Positions 54,901-64,000 of a stretch of DNA of 64,000 bases are shown here, one piece after another. The notes under the pieces were generated by a model. The model saw only the letters and a list, made by a program, of their open reading frames with translations, searched no databases and was not told where the DNA came from. Within the stretch, counting starts at the first letter, position 1, and every line of letters starts with the position of its first letter. The position numbers were made by a program, and so were the translations under genes. The stretch comes from Sarcocystis neurona (lineage: Eukaryota > Apicomplexa > Conoidasida > Eucoccidiorida > Sarcocystidae): assembly GCA_000727475.1 (NCBI GenBank), contig KL647294.1, forward strand, positions 1,114,369 through 1,178,368, written 5' to 3'.

Positions 54901-55890
54901 GCAGCCTCGCTATATCTTTACGCAGGAGGGAGGACTTACACCCCTCCGAGAGTCCTCTTCAGTATCTCAGTAGAATACACAGAAGATATTAAATACACAT
55001 ACACACGTACGTATAAGTATCCTATATATATATGTATATATGTATATATGTGTATACGTGTATATATATGTATGTACGTATACATATATATATATACACC
55101 TGTACACATGTATATATGTATATACGTACATACACATATATAAATATATATATATATATATACGTATTTACGAATATGTAGACGCATATTTTGAAATATA
55201 TTACTTTATGTAGTGCGTTGAGTTAGTCTTTTCGCTTCGTTTCTTTCAATGTCGCAGTGGTGTGCATCTCCTAAAACTTCTTCTTGGTTGTCAATTTCCA
55301 TCGTTTTGTCCTGCTTTCCTTTTCTTTCCCTGTTCGAGTCTGCTCTCCGCAAGAAATGTGTTTCTCCGAGAAACTCTTTCTCTCCATGAATGCCGTGCGT
55401 TTCTTCTCTGTCTCTCCCTCTCTCTGCTCCTTGTACACAGACAGCTGTGTACCTTTCTCTATTTTTTTTCCCACCTATGGAGAGACAGAGAGAGAAATAT
55501 GTATATAGATATGTATATATATATATATATGCCAACGTATATGCGCCCTGTTTGCTGTGTGTAGAATATACTTATGTGTCTCCGTACACACACCTGTATT
55601 TATATAGAGAATGACCAGAAATATTGCTGCTTTGTAGAGAAGAAATAGACACACACACATATTTTCCCGCCTTTTTCTCACAATCATATATATATATATG
55701 CACACTTTTGGATGTCTAACTAGTTAGTAGGGCGGGACGAAAGGAAGAAATAAGGGAGGGCGATAGAGGAGAAGAAGAAAAAACCACATCGAATTTTTAC
55801 TTCTGTAGAATAGGTGTGGACGTCTGCTTGCATATCTCTGTGCTGTTGCTCCTAGTGTCCTACATTCTTTCTTCTCCTCTCTTTTTTTTT
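51980..55890. other. Intron-like, microsatellite-dominated stretch
   Basis: TA, GATA and TC microsatellites throughout, with the hairpin repeats at 52.95-53.13 kb. Small possible exons are at 53,610-53,653 (after CATTCAG) and 54,051-54,110 (after CCTTCACAG, reading LKSSSLVYSYTVHANIL), both weak. Otherwise nothing coding is supported. Confidence 0.4.
52950..53135. repeat. Tandem hairpin-like repeats with AT core
   Basis: Four consecutive units (from about 52,955, 53,005, 53,062 and 53,107). Each of the first three pairs a gccctcctcc-like arm with a ccggaggag/cggaaggagg-like arm around a (TA)n core, forming an imperfect inverted repeat. Units are about 45-57 bp; the fourth is partial. Confidence 0.7.
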
Positions 55891-55904
55891 GTCCTCCCTT
55901 GCAG

Positions 55905-56002
55905 TCCCAGGAAGAGGAAGCAGCCCTTTCTGTTCTTCGGAAGAAAACTCCGTCGTTATTTCGTCGCTTCCCATTTCCTTGTGGATCTCTGGGGAGAAAA
56001 AG
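55905..56002 (+). CDS. Candidate downstream exon, frame uncertain
   Basis: Preceded by one of the best acceptors in the window (a long TC/T tract ending CCCTTGCAG). All three plus frames are open. In the phase left by the exon ending 51722 it reads SSEENSVVISSLPISLWISG before a weak donor (AAAAAG|GTCTGC) in phase 0. Another frame reads SQEEEAALSVLRKKTPSLFR. The acceptor is the strongest evidence; the donor is not consensus. Confidence 0.33.
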
Positions 56003-56893
56003 GTCTGCCAAATTATTCCCATTAACAACAAAACACATATATCTCCATAGATGTACATGTTAATATGTACAAGTGCATACATATATATATATATATATGA
56101 GTATGTAGGTATAGATATAAATATACATATAAGAACGCAGATGTGTGTCTACATATATGTATATATATATACACGTATATATGTGTATATATGCATGTAT
56201 GTGTACAAGGTGGTGATCCACTGGTTTAGATAAATTTTGTTCCTAGAATATATATTTATATATATGTATGTGTATAAATGTATACATATATTTATACACA
56301 TGTTTATATATGTAAATATGTGGATCAATAATTAGGTAGATAAGAAGAGAGATATACAGGTATGTACAATTGTGAGCGGTGGCTGCAACTGAAGGAAAAC
56401 ATCAGTTCTAGGCGTACTCAAGGCCTTATATTAGTATGTATGTATGTATGTAGGTGTGTATGTATGTATGTATATATATATATATATATGCATACATACT
56501 ATATGCGAATATATGCGCTACACGTGTGTATACTTGTAACATATGCAGTGTATACATATACAGAGATAGATAGATAATATATATATACATACATATATAT
56601 CCGTACTGTATATGTTGTAGATGGACACACAAACATGTATGCGGAATGTTGGAACTATCTGTACACATATTTACACACACATATATACATAGTATACGCA
56701 TACACGCATATGTGTATATGTATACGTTTATATATATATATATATATATATAACAGTGGAGTATACATATAAGATACGCGGTACATATAAATATATGGAT
56801 ATGCGCATACATGCTACGCTGGAATTATATGTACATGTGTGTAGGCGTATACGAAGAGAGAACTTCCTCTTTTCTTCTATTTTCTGTGTTCAG

Positions 56894-56994
56894 ACAAGGC
56901 AGTTGATAAACGAGAAGCTGGAGGACCTATTAAATATCAGATGCAAGCGGGTTAATTTCCTTCCTAACGGAGGACTGCATTTGACATTTGATAC
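56894..56994 (+). CDS. Candidate downstream exon, non-repetitive
   Basis: The acceptor CTTCTATTTTCTGTGTTCAG and donor GATAC|GTAGGG flank 101 bases. In phase 0 they encode TRQLINEKLEDLLNIRCKRV then NFLPNGGLHLTFDT, a mixed sequence that looks conserved but is not recognised. Phase 0 matches the previous candidate exon, and the exon leaves phase 2. The next exon was not found; the following 800 bases are pyrimidine-rich. Confidence 0.42.
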
Positions 56995-56999
56995 GTAGG

Positions 57000-58069
57000 G
57001 TCACCTTTTTCCTATTAGTGACTTTCTTCCTTTTTTTTCCCTTCGGCGTTTGTAGTTTCTCTTCTTTTTTGACTTCCCTGAGGCCAAGTAAAACTTTCCG
57101 TCTTCCCGTCCCCCCTCTTCTTCCGTGTTCACGAAAAAATTCCTCTCCGCTTCTTTTGCTTTCCCCTTTCTTCTTCTTGTACTTTCTCGTCGCGTCCCCT
57201 ACCTTGAATATACGTGTACAAGTATGCCGGTTTCTTTTTTTTTCCCGCTTTCTTTTCGATTCTTCTCTTCTCTTCTGCGCTTTGTCGCGCGCAAGAAAAC
57301 GTTTCCCTTCTTCTTGGCCTCTTCACCTTCCCAGCTTCTCTTCCTGCTCTACAATCTCTTCCAATTCTCTTCGCGTCTGCTTCGTCCGAACGCATCCGCA
57401 CCACGCCCGCGTGGTCTTTTCTTTTCTGCCCTTCCTTACGGTGAAACAGAACGGCTTCTCTTATTTGGTCTTCTTCTACTCGACAGAAGAACCTTCATCG
57501 GCTTCGCTGTTTACGTCCACCGCTTCTCTTCGGCGTTCGTTTTGTTCAACTTCCAGAAAAATGACCTTCCCACCGTTTCCACATCTCTCTACGTGCACAC
57601 CTCGTCGGGCATACGTTTGCACATACATACACACGTCGATACGTATCCACGTATATATATATATGTGTCCATACACACACATATACACATACAAATACAC
57701 ACATATATGTATATGTGTGTATACACACACGTACATACGCATACATATACATTCGTGGACAAAGGCGTATGCACATATAAATATATGCGCATATATACGT
57801 ACACCTATAGAACTACGAATAAAAAGAGGAAAATGCATCTATGAAAATCTTCGGAAAATTATTCGTATTTATACGCTGCCGCAATGTGTGCGTTCGGCAC
57901 TTCAAGTTTAGAAAGAGGCGGTTTGCACGCGACTGTCTTTTCTGCAGTGAGGAACTTAATTACGTCAGGATGGCACATAACGGGATTTCTTCTTTGCTAA
58001 TTTGAATGTATTTCTATGTACATCTTCGAATCCACATCATTTCACAAAGCTCTATAATTGCCTTTACGC

Positions 58070-58100
<31 letters not shown>

Positions 58101-58470
58101 GCGTAATGTCACTCGTAGGCAGACCTCTACGAAGACGTCTTCATATGTACACAAAGACACACATCGATTTATGAACACACATCTGCATGTATATATATAT
58201 ATATATATATACATATGTATGTATGTATATATATATGTATCGTCACTTATACGCATATATATATATATGTATGAGTATATTTTATCATTTATCTTTTTAC
58301 ACCTGGAAATGCATATGTATATATATAGCCGTACACGTTTTCCCTCTGTCGTCGTTCTTTCTCTCTGTTTTTCTCTCTGTATACCAGCACACACGTATGT
58401 GTGGGTCTATGAAAGCAAGTATATATGTGTGTAAATATATGTATGGAGATGTACACATAAACGTATATGG
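57000..58470. other. Pyrimidine-rich then TA-rich, no supported gene
   Basis: 57.0-57.6 kb is strongly T/C-rich and translates as Phe/Ser/Leu runs. 57.6-58.45 kb is TA/TACA microsatellite. This looks like intron or intergenic DNA. Confidence 0.45.
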
Positions 58471-58481
58471 CTAGGTGCGTG

Positions 58482-58587
58482 CAGAACTGCACCTGTTCTG
58501 CTGCTGCAGCTTCTCCGATATTAGCTGTTGCTGCTCATGTGGCTGGCGTTAGACTGGCTGCTGTTGCCATGGATATTTGTCTGTGAT
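58482..58587 (+). CDS. Possible short terminal exon
   Basis: After acceptors near 58,481 or 58,509 (the second a CTG-rich tract ending CAG) one frame reads SPILAVAAHVAGVRLAAVAM followed by DICL and a stop. It is short and Ala/Val-rich but not a pure repeat. It might end the upstream plus-strand gene; support is weak. Confidence 0.2.
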
Positions 58588-58741
58588 TTCTCTGTTAATG
58601 TTTCTGTCGCCTGCCTGAGAGGCTGCTCTTTTCCACTGCTCTGGCACGTTCTGTTACTCACCCCCTGCTACTGCTCTGCCTCTCTGCTGCTGCTTCCCTC
58701 TGCTGAATTCTCTGCTGGTGGTAATGGTGCTGGGGCTGCAG

Positions 58742-59507
58742 CGCTTCCTCCGCTGAGTTGTTCATGCGGCGATACGGCGGACCGCCGCGCTGCTCCAAGT
58801 GTAGAAGATTCATCAAAGATATACTCATCCCTGCAGCCGCAGCAGGAACGCCAGCAGCAGCAGCAACAGCAGCAGTAACAACACCAGCAGTAACAACACC
58901 AGCAGCAACAACACCAGCAGTAGCAACGGCAGCAACAGCAGCGGCGACAGCAGCAGCAACAGCATCAACAGCGACAGCAGCAGCAGCAACAGCAGCCGCG
59001 GGAACAACAGGAGTGGCAACGACCGCTGCAGTGGCTGCAAGGACACCGACTGCGGAAAGCAGAACAGTAGGTCCAGCAGGAGGTGGCAGACCCGCAGTCA
59101 AGCCACTAGCAGCAGCGGGGCCCACAGGAACAGCGGCAGCAGGTAGAGCAGCAACGGCAAAAAACATGAAAAGAACAGAAGTAGGAGAAGGAACACTAGC
59201 AATGCCAGCAGAAGGACAGCAGGAAAAAGGGGCACAAGCAGCCGTAGGAGAAGCGAGGGCGCGGGGGAAACGTGTTTCAGCAACAAAAAGAGAAGCAGCA
59301 ACAAACGAAGCCGCAAGAGCAAAAGAAGCAGCAACACCAAGCAAAGATTGTGGGAAAGGAGCAGGATCAGCAGCAGCAAGAGGCAGATGTGATTCACAGG
59401 AGGAGGAGGTTGCGGCGCTTGTCTCATCTCTCTTTGTTTTTCACGTCCACAGGCATCCCTCTGCTGTGTTACAGCAGCAGCCGCAGCAGCACGAAAAGAG
59501 GCAGTAG
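58742..59507 (+). CDS. Ala-rich hypothetical coding block, plus strand
   Basis: Opens after an acceptor ending GGGGCTGCAG with ASSAELFMRRYGGPPRCSKC, then RRFIKDILIP and a long Ala/Thr/Val-rich stretch. It becomes more mixed and charged (VGEARARGKRVSATKREAAT) and ends DSQEEEVAALVSSLFVFHVH before a stop at 59507. Only one CxxC pair is present, so a zinc site cannot be claimed. The opposite strand is open with similar Ala content. Strand is chosen from the mixed-composition ends. The product is not recognised. Confidence 0.38.
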
Positions 59508-60011
59508 GAGCAGGAACAGCAGCAGTAGCAGCAGGGACAAAAGTAGTAGCAGCGGGGAAAACAGCAGGAGCATCCTCAGCAAGAGCAGCATCAGCGGCAC
59601 CAGGAAAAGCAGCAGTAGTAGTAGCAGCAGCAAGAGCAGCAGCAACAGCAGAGAAGCCAACAGTAGCATCAACTGAGGGAGCGGCATCAGCGGGATCAGG
59701 AAAAGCAGCAGTAGCGGCAGCAGCAAGAACAGCAGCGGCAGCGTCGTAAACGCAGGTCGTCTCGTGATATCCGAACGTTTGCCAGCAGGTGCAGAGTACG
59801 ACGTGCAGCAGCACGACGTGCAGCACCAGCGGCAAGACTAGGGGCTTCGGATGGCGGGGACAGGGCAACAGAAAGGACAGCAGCAGCACTCGACAGCAGG
59901 TGCTGAAGCGGCTGCAATTGCGCAAGATTTCCCCGCAGCAGCAACTCGAGCAGCAGACCTTGTCAAGCAGAAAGCACAGCAGCAACAGCATCAGGAAGAG
60001 CAACAACAAGG

Positions 60012-60953
60012 ATGACAGCAGCAGCAGCGAGAGCGCAGCAGAAACTACACGGGCGACAGCAACAGCAGCAAAAGCGCCAGCGTCAGCAGCAGCAACTGCG
60101 GCAACTGCAGCAGAAGCTGAAACAGCGTCCAGCAGTTAAGGCTCGAAGGTTAACAAGAGAAGAAGAGGAAGCACGGCAACAGCAGCAGCAGCAACAGGAC
60201 GCCAAGCCGCAGCAGACTATCATGCTGCAGCGGCGAGAGAGGTTTTGCGCCGCAAGAGCAGCAGATATGGCAGGAGCAAGTAGAGTACGTGCTGCTACGA
60301 TTCCGCCCAGCAGCTGCAGTTCCGCGGCAGCTTGGGCCTTCGGCAGCAGTTGCAGCCCCAACAGGAACCGCAGCGGCAGCAGGAGGAGCAAGAACAGGAA
60401 GAGCAACAACAGCAAGACCAGGGGCAGGTACAGCAGCAAGACCAGGAACAGCAACAGCAGCAAGACTACTAAGAACCCGTCGAGCAGCAAGAGCGGAGAG
60501 GGGGCAACAACAGAAAGCGCAGTAACAGCAGCAGCAGTGGCAGGGAAGGCAAAGAGCAGAGAGAAGTGCGTTGCCGAAGGCAGCAGTGGATCGGACAGAG
60601 ATCCCAGTTCCCCGTGGAAGCAGCGGTCTCCACAGTGCTGGCAGCGTAGCAGCACCAGCAACAAAGTTAGCAGCAGCGGCCGCACCAGCAAGAAGACTAG
60701 CAGCAGCAGCAACCAAACGAAGAGCAGCCACCCACGCAAGCGCACAAGTTAGGCAGCAACAGCAGAGCAGACGCCAACGCGGAATCAGCGGCAGAAGGAA
60801 GAGCAGCAACAGAAGCAGGGGCTGCTGTTGGAGCGGGTGGTCGGGTAGCACAAGCAGCAACTGCAGCGTCACAAGCCGTAGGGAACGCAAGAGGAGGGAA
60901 AGCAGCAGCAGAGTCAAGAGCCGCGGCGGATGCAGCTTCAGGACACAAAGAAC
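60012..60953 (+). CDS. Gln/Arg/Ser/Ala-rich coding block ending at a splice donor
   Basis: Plus-strand frames begin with a basic, Gln-rich helical stretch (LRQLQQKLKQRPAVKARRLT, then REEEEARQQQ) and a short mixed part (MLQRRERFCAARAADMAGAS). Ser/Lys/Arg- or Ala-rich runs follow, depending on frame. A good donor (AAGAAC|GTGAGT) at 60953 follows an Ala-rich frame reading VGAGGRVAQAATAASQAVGN. Frame changes along the block imply short introns or indels. No family is recognised. It may continue the block at 58,742. Confidence 0.35.
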
Positions 60954-60999
60954 GTGAGTACGAAGGGAAACGGCAAGGGTAACGTCGTCAAACTAGAAA

Positions 61000-62190
61000 G
61001 GAGAAGAAATGGAGCAGCAGCAGACAAAATGGCAGCAGCAAAGCTGGGGAGCGCAGAGAGAGGGGGAAGAGAGAGAAAAAAAATGTCGTCCTACCCCGTG
61101 TGCAGTACATGCGGACCACGCCTCTTCAGCGACAAAAGCATTCGCCCCTTCAGATATATATATTTGTATGTATATATATATATACGCGTACACCTATAAA
61201 TCGAAAGACAAAGAAGGGGAGAGAGGAAACAGAGGACGAGAGATTCTCGAACTTCCTGTGAAATGTGTGTACACCCTGGTTCTCGTTAGTGAACAATCTT
61301 CTTGCACATGTGCGGTGTACGTACACCACGTCACGTGCGTCCTCCCTCGTTTCCAGTTCCACGTACAGAGAAAGTTGCTCCCCCCGGTGCTTTGTTATAT
61401 ATGTACCGAAGTTGTGTCGTAGTCGCACGCACACGCGTACCTGCTGCTAAGGGCTGCTTTTTTCTCGGGGCCGCGTAACTTCACCTGCTGTTGGGTGTCA
61501 TCCCTCCTTAGTTGGCTGCCGAACATGCCGCTCCTACACCGACGCGTGTGTATTCGCGCATATTTATCTTTGTGTGCAGTACTTGAGCACCAACTCGGCC
61601 TTACGGCCTCCACGTCCCAGCAGTCCATCCTGTGAGACAGGATTTTTCACTTTTCGTCAACGTGTGTATAAATACGTATACCTTTATTTGATTACGTCTT
61701 TCTTTATATCCTTGTGTATATCTACGTGCTTGATAATATTTATCAATCTACATACATACCATCCGAGCACGTCCATCCATATATAGACAAAGTGAGAGAG
61801 AGACAGTGTGTATGCTTACATACCTACATATATGCACCATCCATATACATATATATATATATATATGTCTAGGTGTGAATATTTGTGCGTATCCGTATTT
61901 GCCTATATGTGCGTGTCGAAGACAAACATACATGTATGCGTGTTTATACACATAAGAGCTCGGGTTGAGGCTGGGGTTGTGTGTCTTGAGCCATCTGGCA
62001 TGGCGAACGCCGGCGTCCCCTATTTTTGAAAGAGAGACAAGCAAATCTTTGACTTCCTTAAAATCGGATTTACATATATTCGTCGCTGCACAAGGCGGAG
62101 TTCGTAGACCAGTGAAAACTACTTGTTGCGCAAAAAACATATCCGCGTCAGAAGCCACATCCACGGCGGCAAAAACGGCGCAGCGCGTGT
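61000..62190. other. No supported gene
   Basis: Mixed sequence with TA microsatellites at 61,155-61,185 and 61,845-61,867. Short open frames only. Confidence 0.4.
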
Positions 62191-62201
62191 TAGAGCTGCA
62201 G

Positions 62202-62496
62202 ATGCGATAGCAATGACAGCAACAGCAATAGCAACAGCAGCAGGAATAGTGATGGCAGTAACAGCAATAGTGACAGTAACAACAGCAACAACAGCAGCGC
62301 TGGCAGTAACAGCAGCACTTGTAGCAGCAACAGAAAAGGGACTAGGCGTCGTAAAAAAAGCGCAGTGCCCGCGTCAGAACAAGTGGCCGCACTGGTTGTC
62401 TTCAGTGACATCTCTCTAGCCAGCATTAGAGAACTTCAATCTCGCAGAAGCAGCAGCAGCATTTTTTACAGCAACTGCAGCAGCACCAGTGTGTAA
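62202..62496 (+). CDS. Candidate 3' terminal exon with Ser/Asn-rich run
   Basis: After an acceptor (GTTAGAGCTGCAG) one plus frame has no ATG but reads an Asn/Ser/Asp run (about 50 residues), then RRRKKSAVPASEQVAALVVF and SDISLASIRELQSRRSSS before a stop at 62496. The mixed tail is the most convincing frame at this place. A competing frame is Ala/Thr-rich and ends earlier. It is probably the last exon of a plus-strand gene whose other exons lie upstream. Confidence 0.35.
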
Positions 62497-62499
62497 AGA

Positions 62500-63540
62500 G
62501 GTGAATCTACAGAGGGGGCGCCTGCTGCACACCACTGTCCATCGGCTAAGAGAAACAAAAGCTGCGAGGTGGAGCTCCACCACTCTTCACAAGTTCTGTA
62601 CACCTCTGTTCAACACAGGTGTGGGTGGATGCGCCATGCATATATATATATATATTTGTACACATTTAAAATTGATACACATACGTAATACATATATATA
62701 TATATATATGTAGATAGGTGTCCGTGTGCAGAAGCACGAGTTCAACGCTCAAATGCATCCAGACGTGGGCCCTCTAGAACGGGCGTATTTAATTGACGTC
62801 CATCTACAGAACTCTTGTGACCGACGCGGACCAGTAGGCTACAGTAGAGTACCACATAACTCGCGCATATATATATATATGTACATACACGTATGAAACC
62901 TTTTGGCATGCTTTACAGAAGGTAATCCACGCATATCGATATAAAGGAACTTGATTACTTTACTGAATTAACATGTAGTGAACTGCTACAGTAGAGTACC
63001 ACATAATTTGCCGGCTGATATGTGTGCATATATATATATATATATATGTATGAAACCTTTCAAAATGTTCTACAGCAGATGTTATTATCGACGACTGTGT
63101 CTTTGCTTCGTGCACGCCATCTAGACATACACCTGTCTACCGAGAAGCAAGACAGAACGTAGTTTATGTCGGAGTTTTACTCCCTGTATTACACTCGAGT
63201 GTACTCTATTGCATAGGACAAGTGACGGATGTGAACAATTTGTCCTCACAGGCCTAGATATGACTAAAAAGCGTCGCGCAGAGTCTAAGCCTAGCGTGTG
63301 CCTCTTGAAACGGTACTTCCATGAAACACATCTGATATTTAGTGTGAACACGCCTATAGAACACGCCTACGCATACGTTTGTGTGCGTATATATTTACAT
63401 ATATATATATATATATATCCCGCAGGTGTTCAAGGACACGGGGCTTATTTTGTTATAGTTACCGTACTGGGATGCAGGCGTAGTTGAGAGCTGTCGCTTA
63501 GAGAAGAGGAGTTTGTGGCTTCCAAATTGTTGCCTCGGAA
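62500..63540. other. No supported gene
   Basis: TA microsatellites plus the duplicated segment at 62.84-63.09 kb. A plus frame at 63,209-63,487 (GLDMTKKRRAESKPSVCLLK) is short and lacks clear splice borders. Confidence 0.4.
62839..63085 (+). repeat. Duplicated segment, spacing about 147 bp
   Basis: The 20-base string ctacagtagagtaccacata occurs at 62839 and 62986. It is followed in each copy by a (TA)n run, then gtatgaaacctttt or gtatgaaacctttc and a similar ctacag-containing end. The microsatellite lengths differ between copies. Confidence 0.8.
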
Positions 63541-63559
63541 GAAAGACGCGTTTGTTTGA

Positions 63560-63720
63560 AACTAACGTTGCTGCTGCTTTTGCAACTCTCGCGCACAGAG
63601 CGCGGGCACAGGTGTTGCTGCTGTTGCTGATGCTACGGGTTCCGCTGCCGATTTGTCTGCTGCGGATGTTTCCGGAACTTTTACTGCTGCTTTGAATCGC
63701 CTCGTGCTGCTTCTGTAACT
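63560..63720 (+). CDS. Possible Ala-rich exon at the window end, strand uncertain
   Basis: One plus frame reads GVAAVADATGSAADLSAADV then SGTFTAALNRLVLLL and a stop. The minus strand of the same DNA reads KHELQKQHEAIQSSSKSSGN, also plausible. CTG-type triplets resume here and continue to the window end, so a gene probably extends past 64,000. Confidence 0.22.
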
Positions 63721-64000
63721 CGTGCTTCGGCCGCTGTCGGCGGATCTTGTGCGGGAAGCCAGCGCACCTGCTGCAGATCACGTTCGCGTCATATTACTCT
63801 GTGGATTCTGCTACTTTGCTTTACTGTTGCTACTGTTGCTGCCACCTGAAGGCTGCCGTTGCTGTTCCTTGACTACTGCTGCTACTGCTTTTGTACTGCT
63901 GCTGTTACTGTCCGCGTACTGGTGCCATTAATGTTCCTCTGTGTTGGGTTTAGTAACACAATTTTGCGGTTCGTCCTGTCGAAATGCTGCCCCTGTTGCT

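Noticed and set aside
58742..58850. Zinc-finger or Sec24-like Cys pair (PPRCSKCRRFI)
   Set aside because: Only one CxxC is present, with no second pair within reach; the rest is Ala-rich linker.
1..64000. CRISPR-like arrays, tRNA or rRNA genes
   Set aside because: The tandem repeats lack unique spacers of uniform length, no tRNA-like T-loop/anticodon arrangement was seen, and no rRNA-like conserved sequence was noticed. The genome is eukaryotic.

Overview
The window looks like nuclear DNA of a coccidian apicomplexan, most likely an Eimeria species. The evidence is internal. CAG/CTG triplet tracts run through almost every gene-like region and translate as Gln, Ala or Ser runs, which is the homopolymer-rich pattern known from Eimeria. 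Introns have GT..AG borders with pyrimidine-rich acceptors. (TA)n-type microsatellites lie between the coding blocks. A 432-base N gap inside a tandem repeat points to a draft assembly. No bacterial gene organisation, tRNA, rRNA or CRISPR array was seen.

Layout. 1-2.0 kb: AT microsatellites, no supported gene. 2.1-7.9 kb: minus-strand coding blocks of unrecognised, repeat-rich proteins. 8.0-9.3 kb: microsatellites. 9.7-20.2 kb: the best-supported gene, a minus-strand homologue of the GRC3/NOL9 (CLP1-like) polynucleotide 5'-kinase. Its conserved blocks are spread over several exons joined in matching phase, and they are separated by long Gln/Ala inserts. Its introns hold a 400-bp TATG/TATA microsatellite, a 22-bp tandem repeat and long CAG tracts. 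20.2-23.2 kb: degenerate microsatellites. 23.2-28.3 kb: a minus-strand repeat-rich gene with an ATG start and a good splice donor. 28.9-29.9 kb: a minus-strand membrane-protein terminal exon next to a plus-strand ORF with an acylation-type N terminus.

29.86-34.97 kb is a sharply different, CAG-free island with three separate tandem duplications (about 140 bp x3, 43 bp x2, 119 bp x2) and a coding-like remnant. 35.0-36.0 kb holds small candidate exons. 36.13-47.91 kb is one uninterrupted plus-strand ORF of about 3,900 codons, extremely rich in Gln, Ala and Ser. It can be continued through five downstream exons (to 56,994) with consistent splice phase into non-repetitive sequence, so it may be a gene of more than 20 kb. 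52-58.4 kb is mostly microsatellite and intron-like DNA, including hairpin-forming AT-cored repeats. 58.5-61.0 kb is another plus-strand Ala/Gln/Ser-rich coding block. 61-64 kb has microsatellites, a 147-bp-spaced duplication and two short candidate exons.

Limits. In CAG-rich DNA all six frames tend to stay open, so strand and frame are often ambiguous. Only the kinase is assigned a function. Other genes are described from what can be seen, and many open frames on the opposite strand were set aside as shadows.
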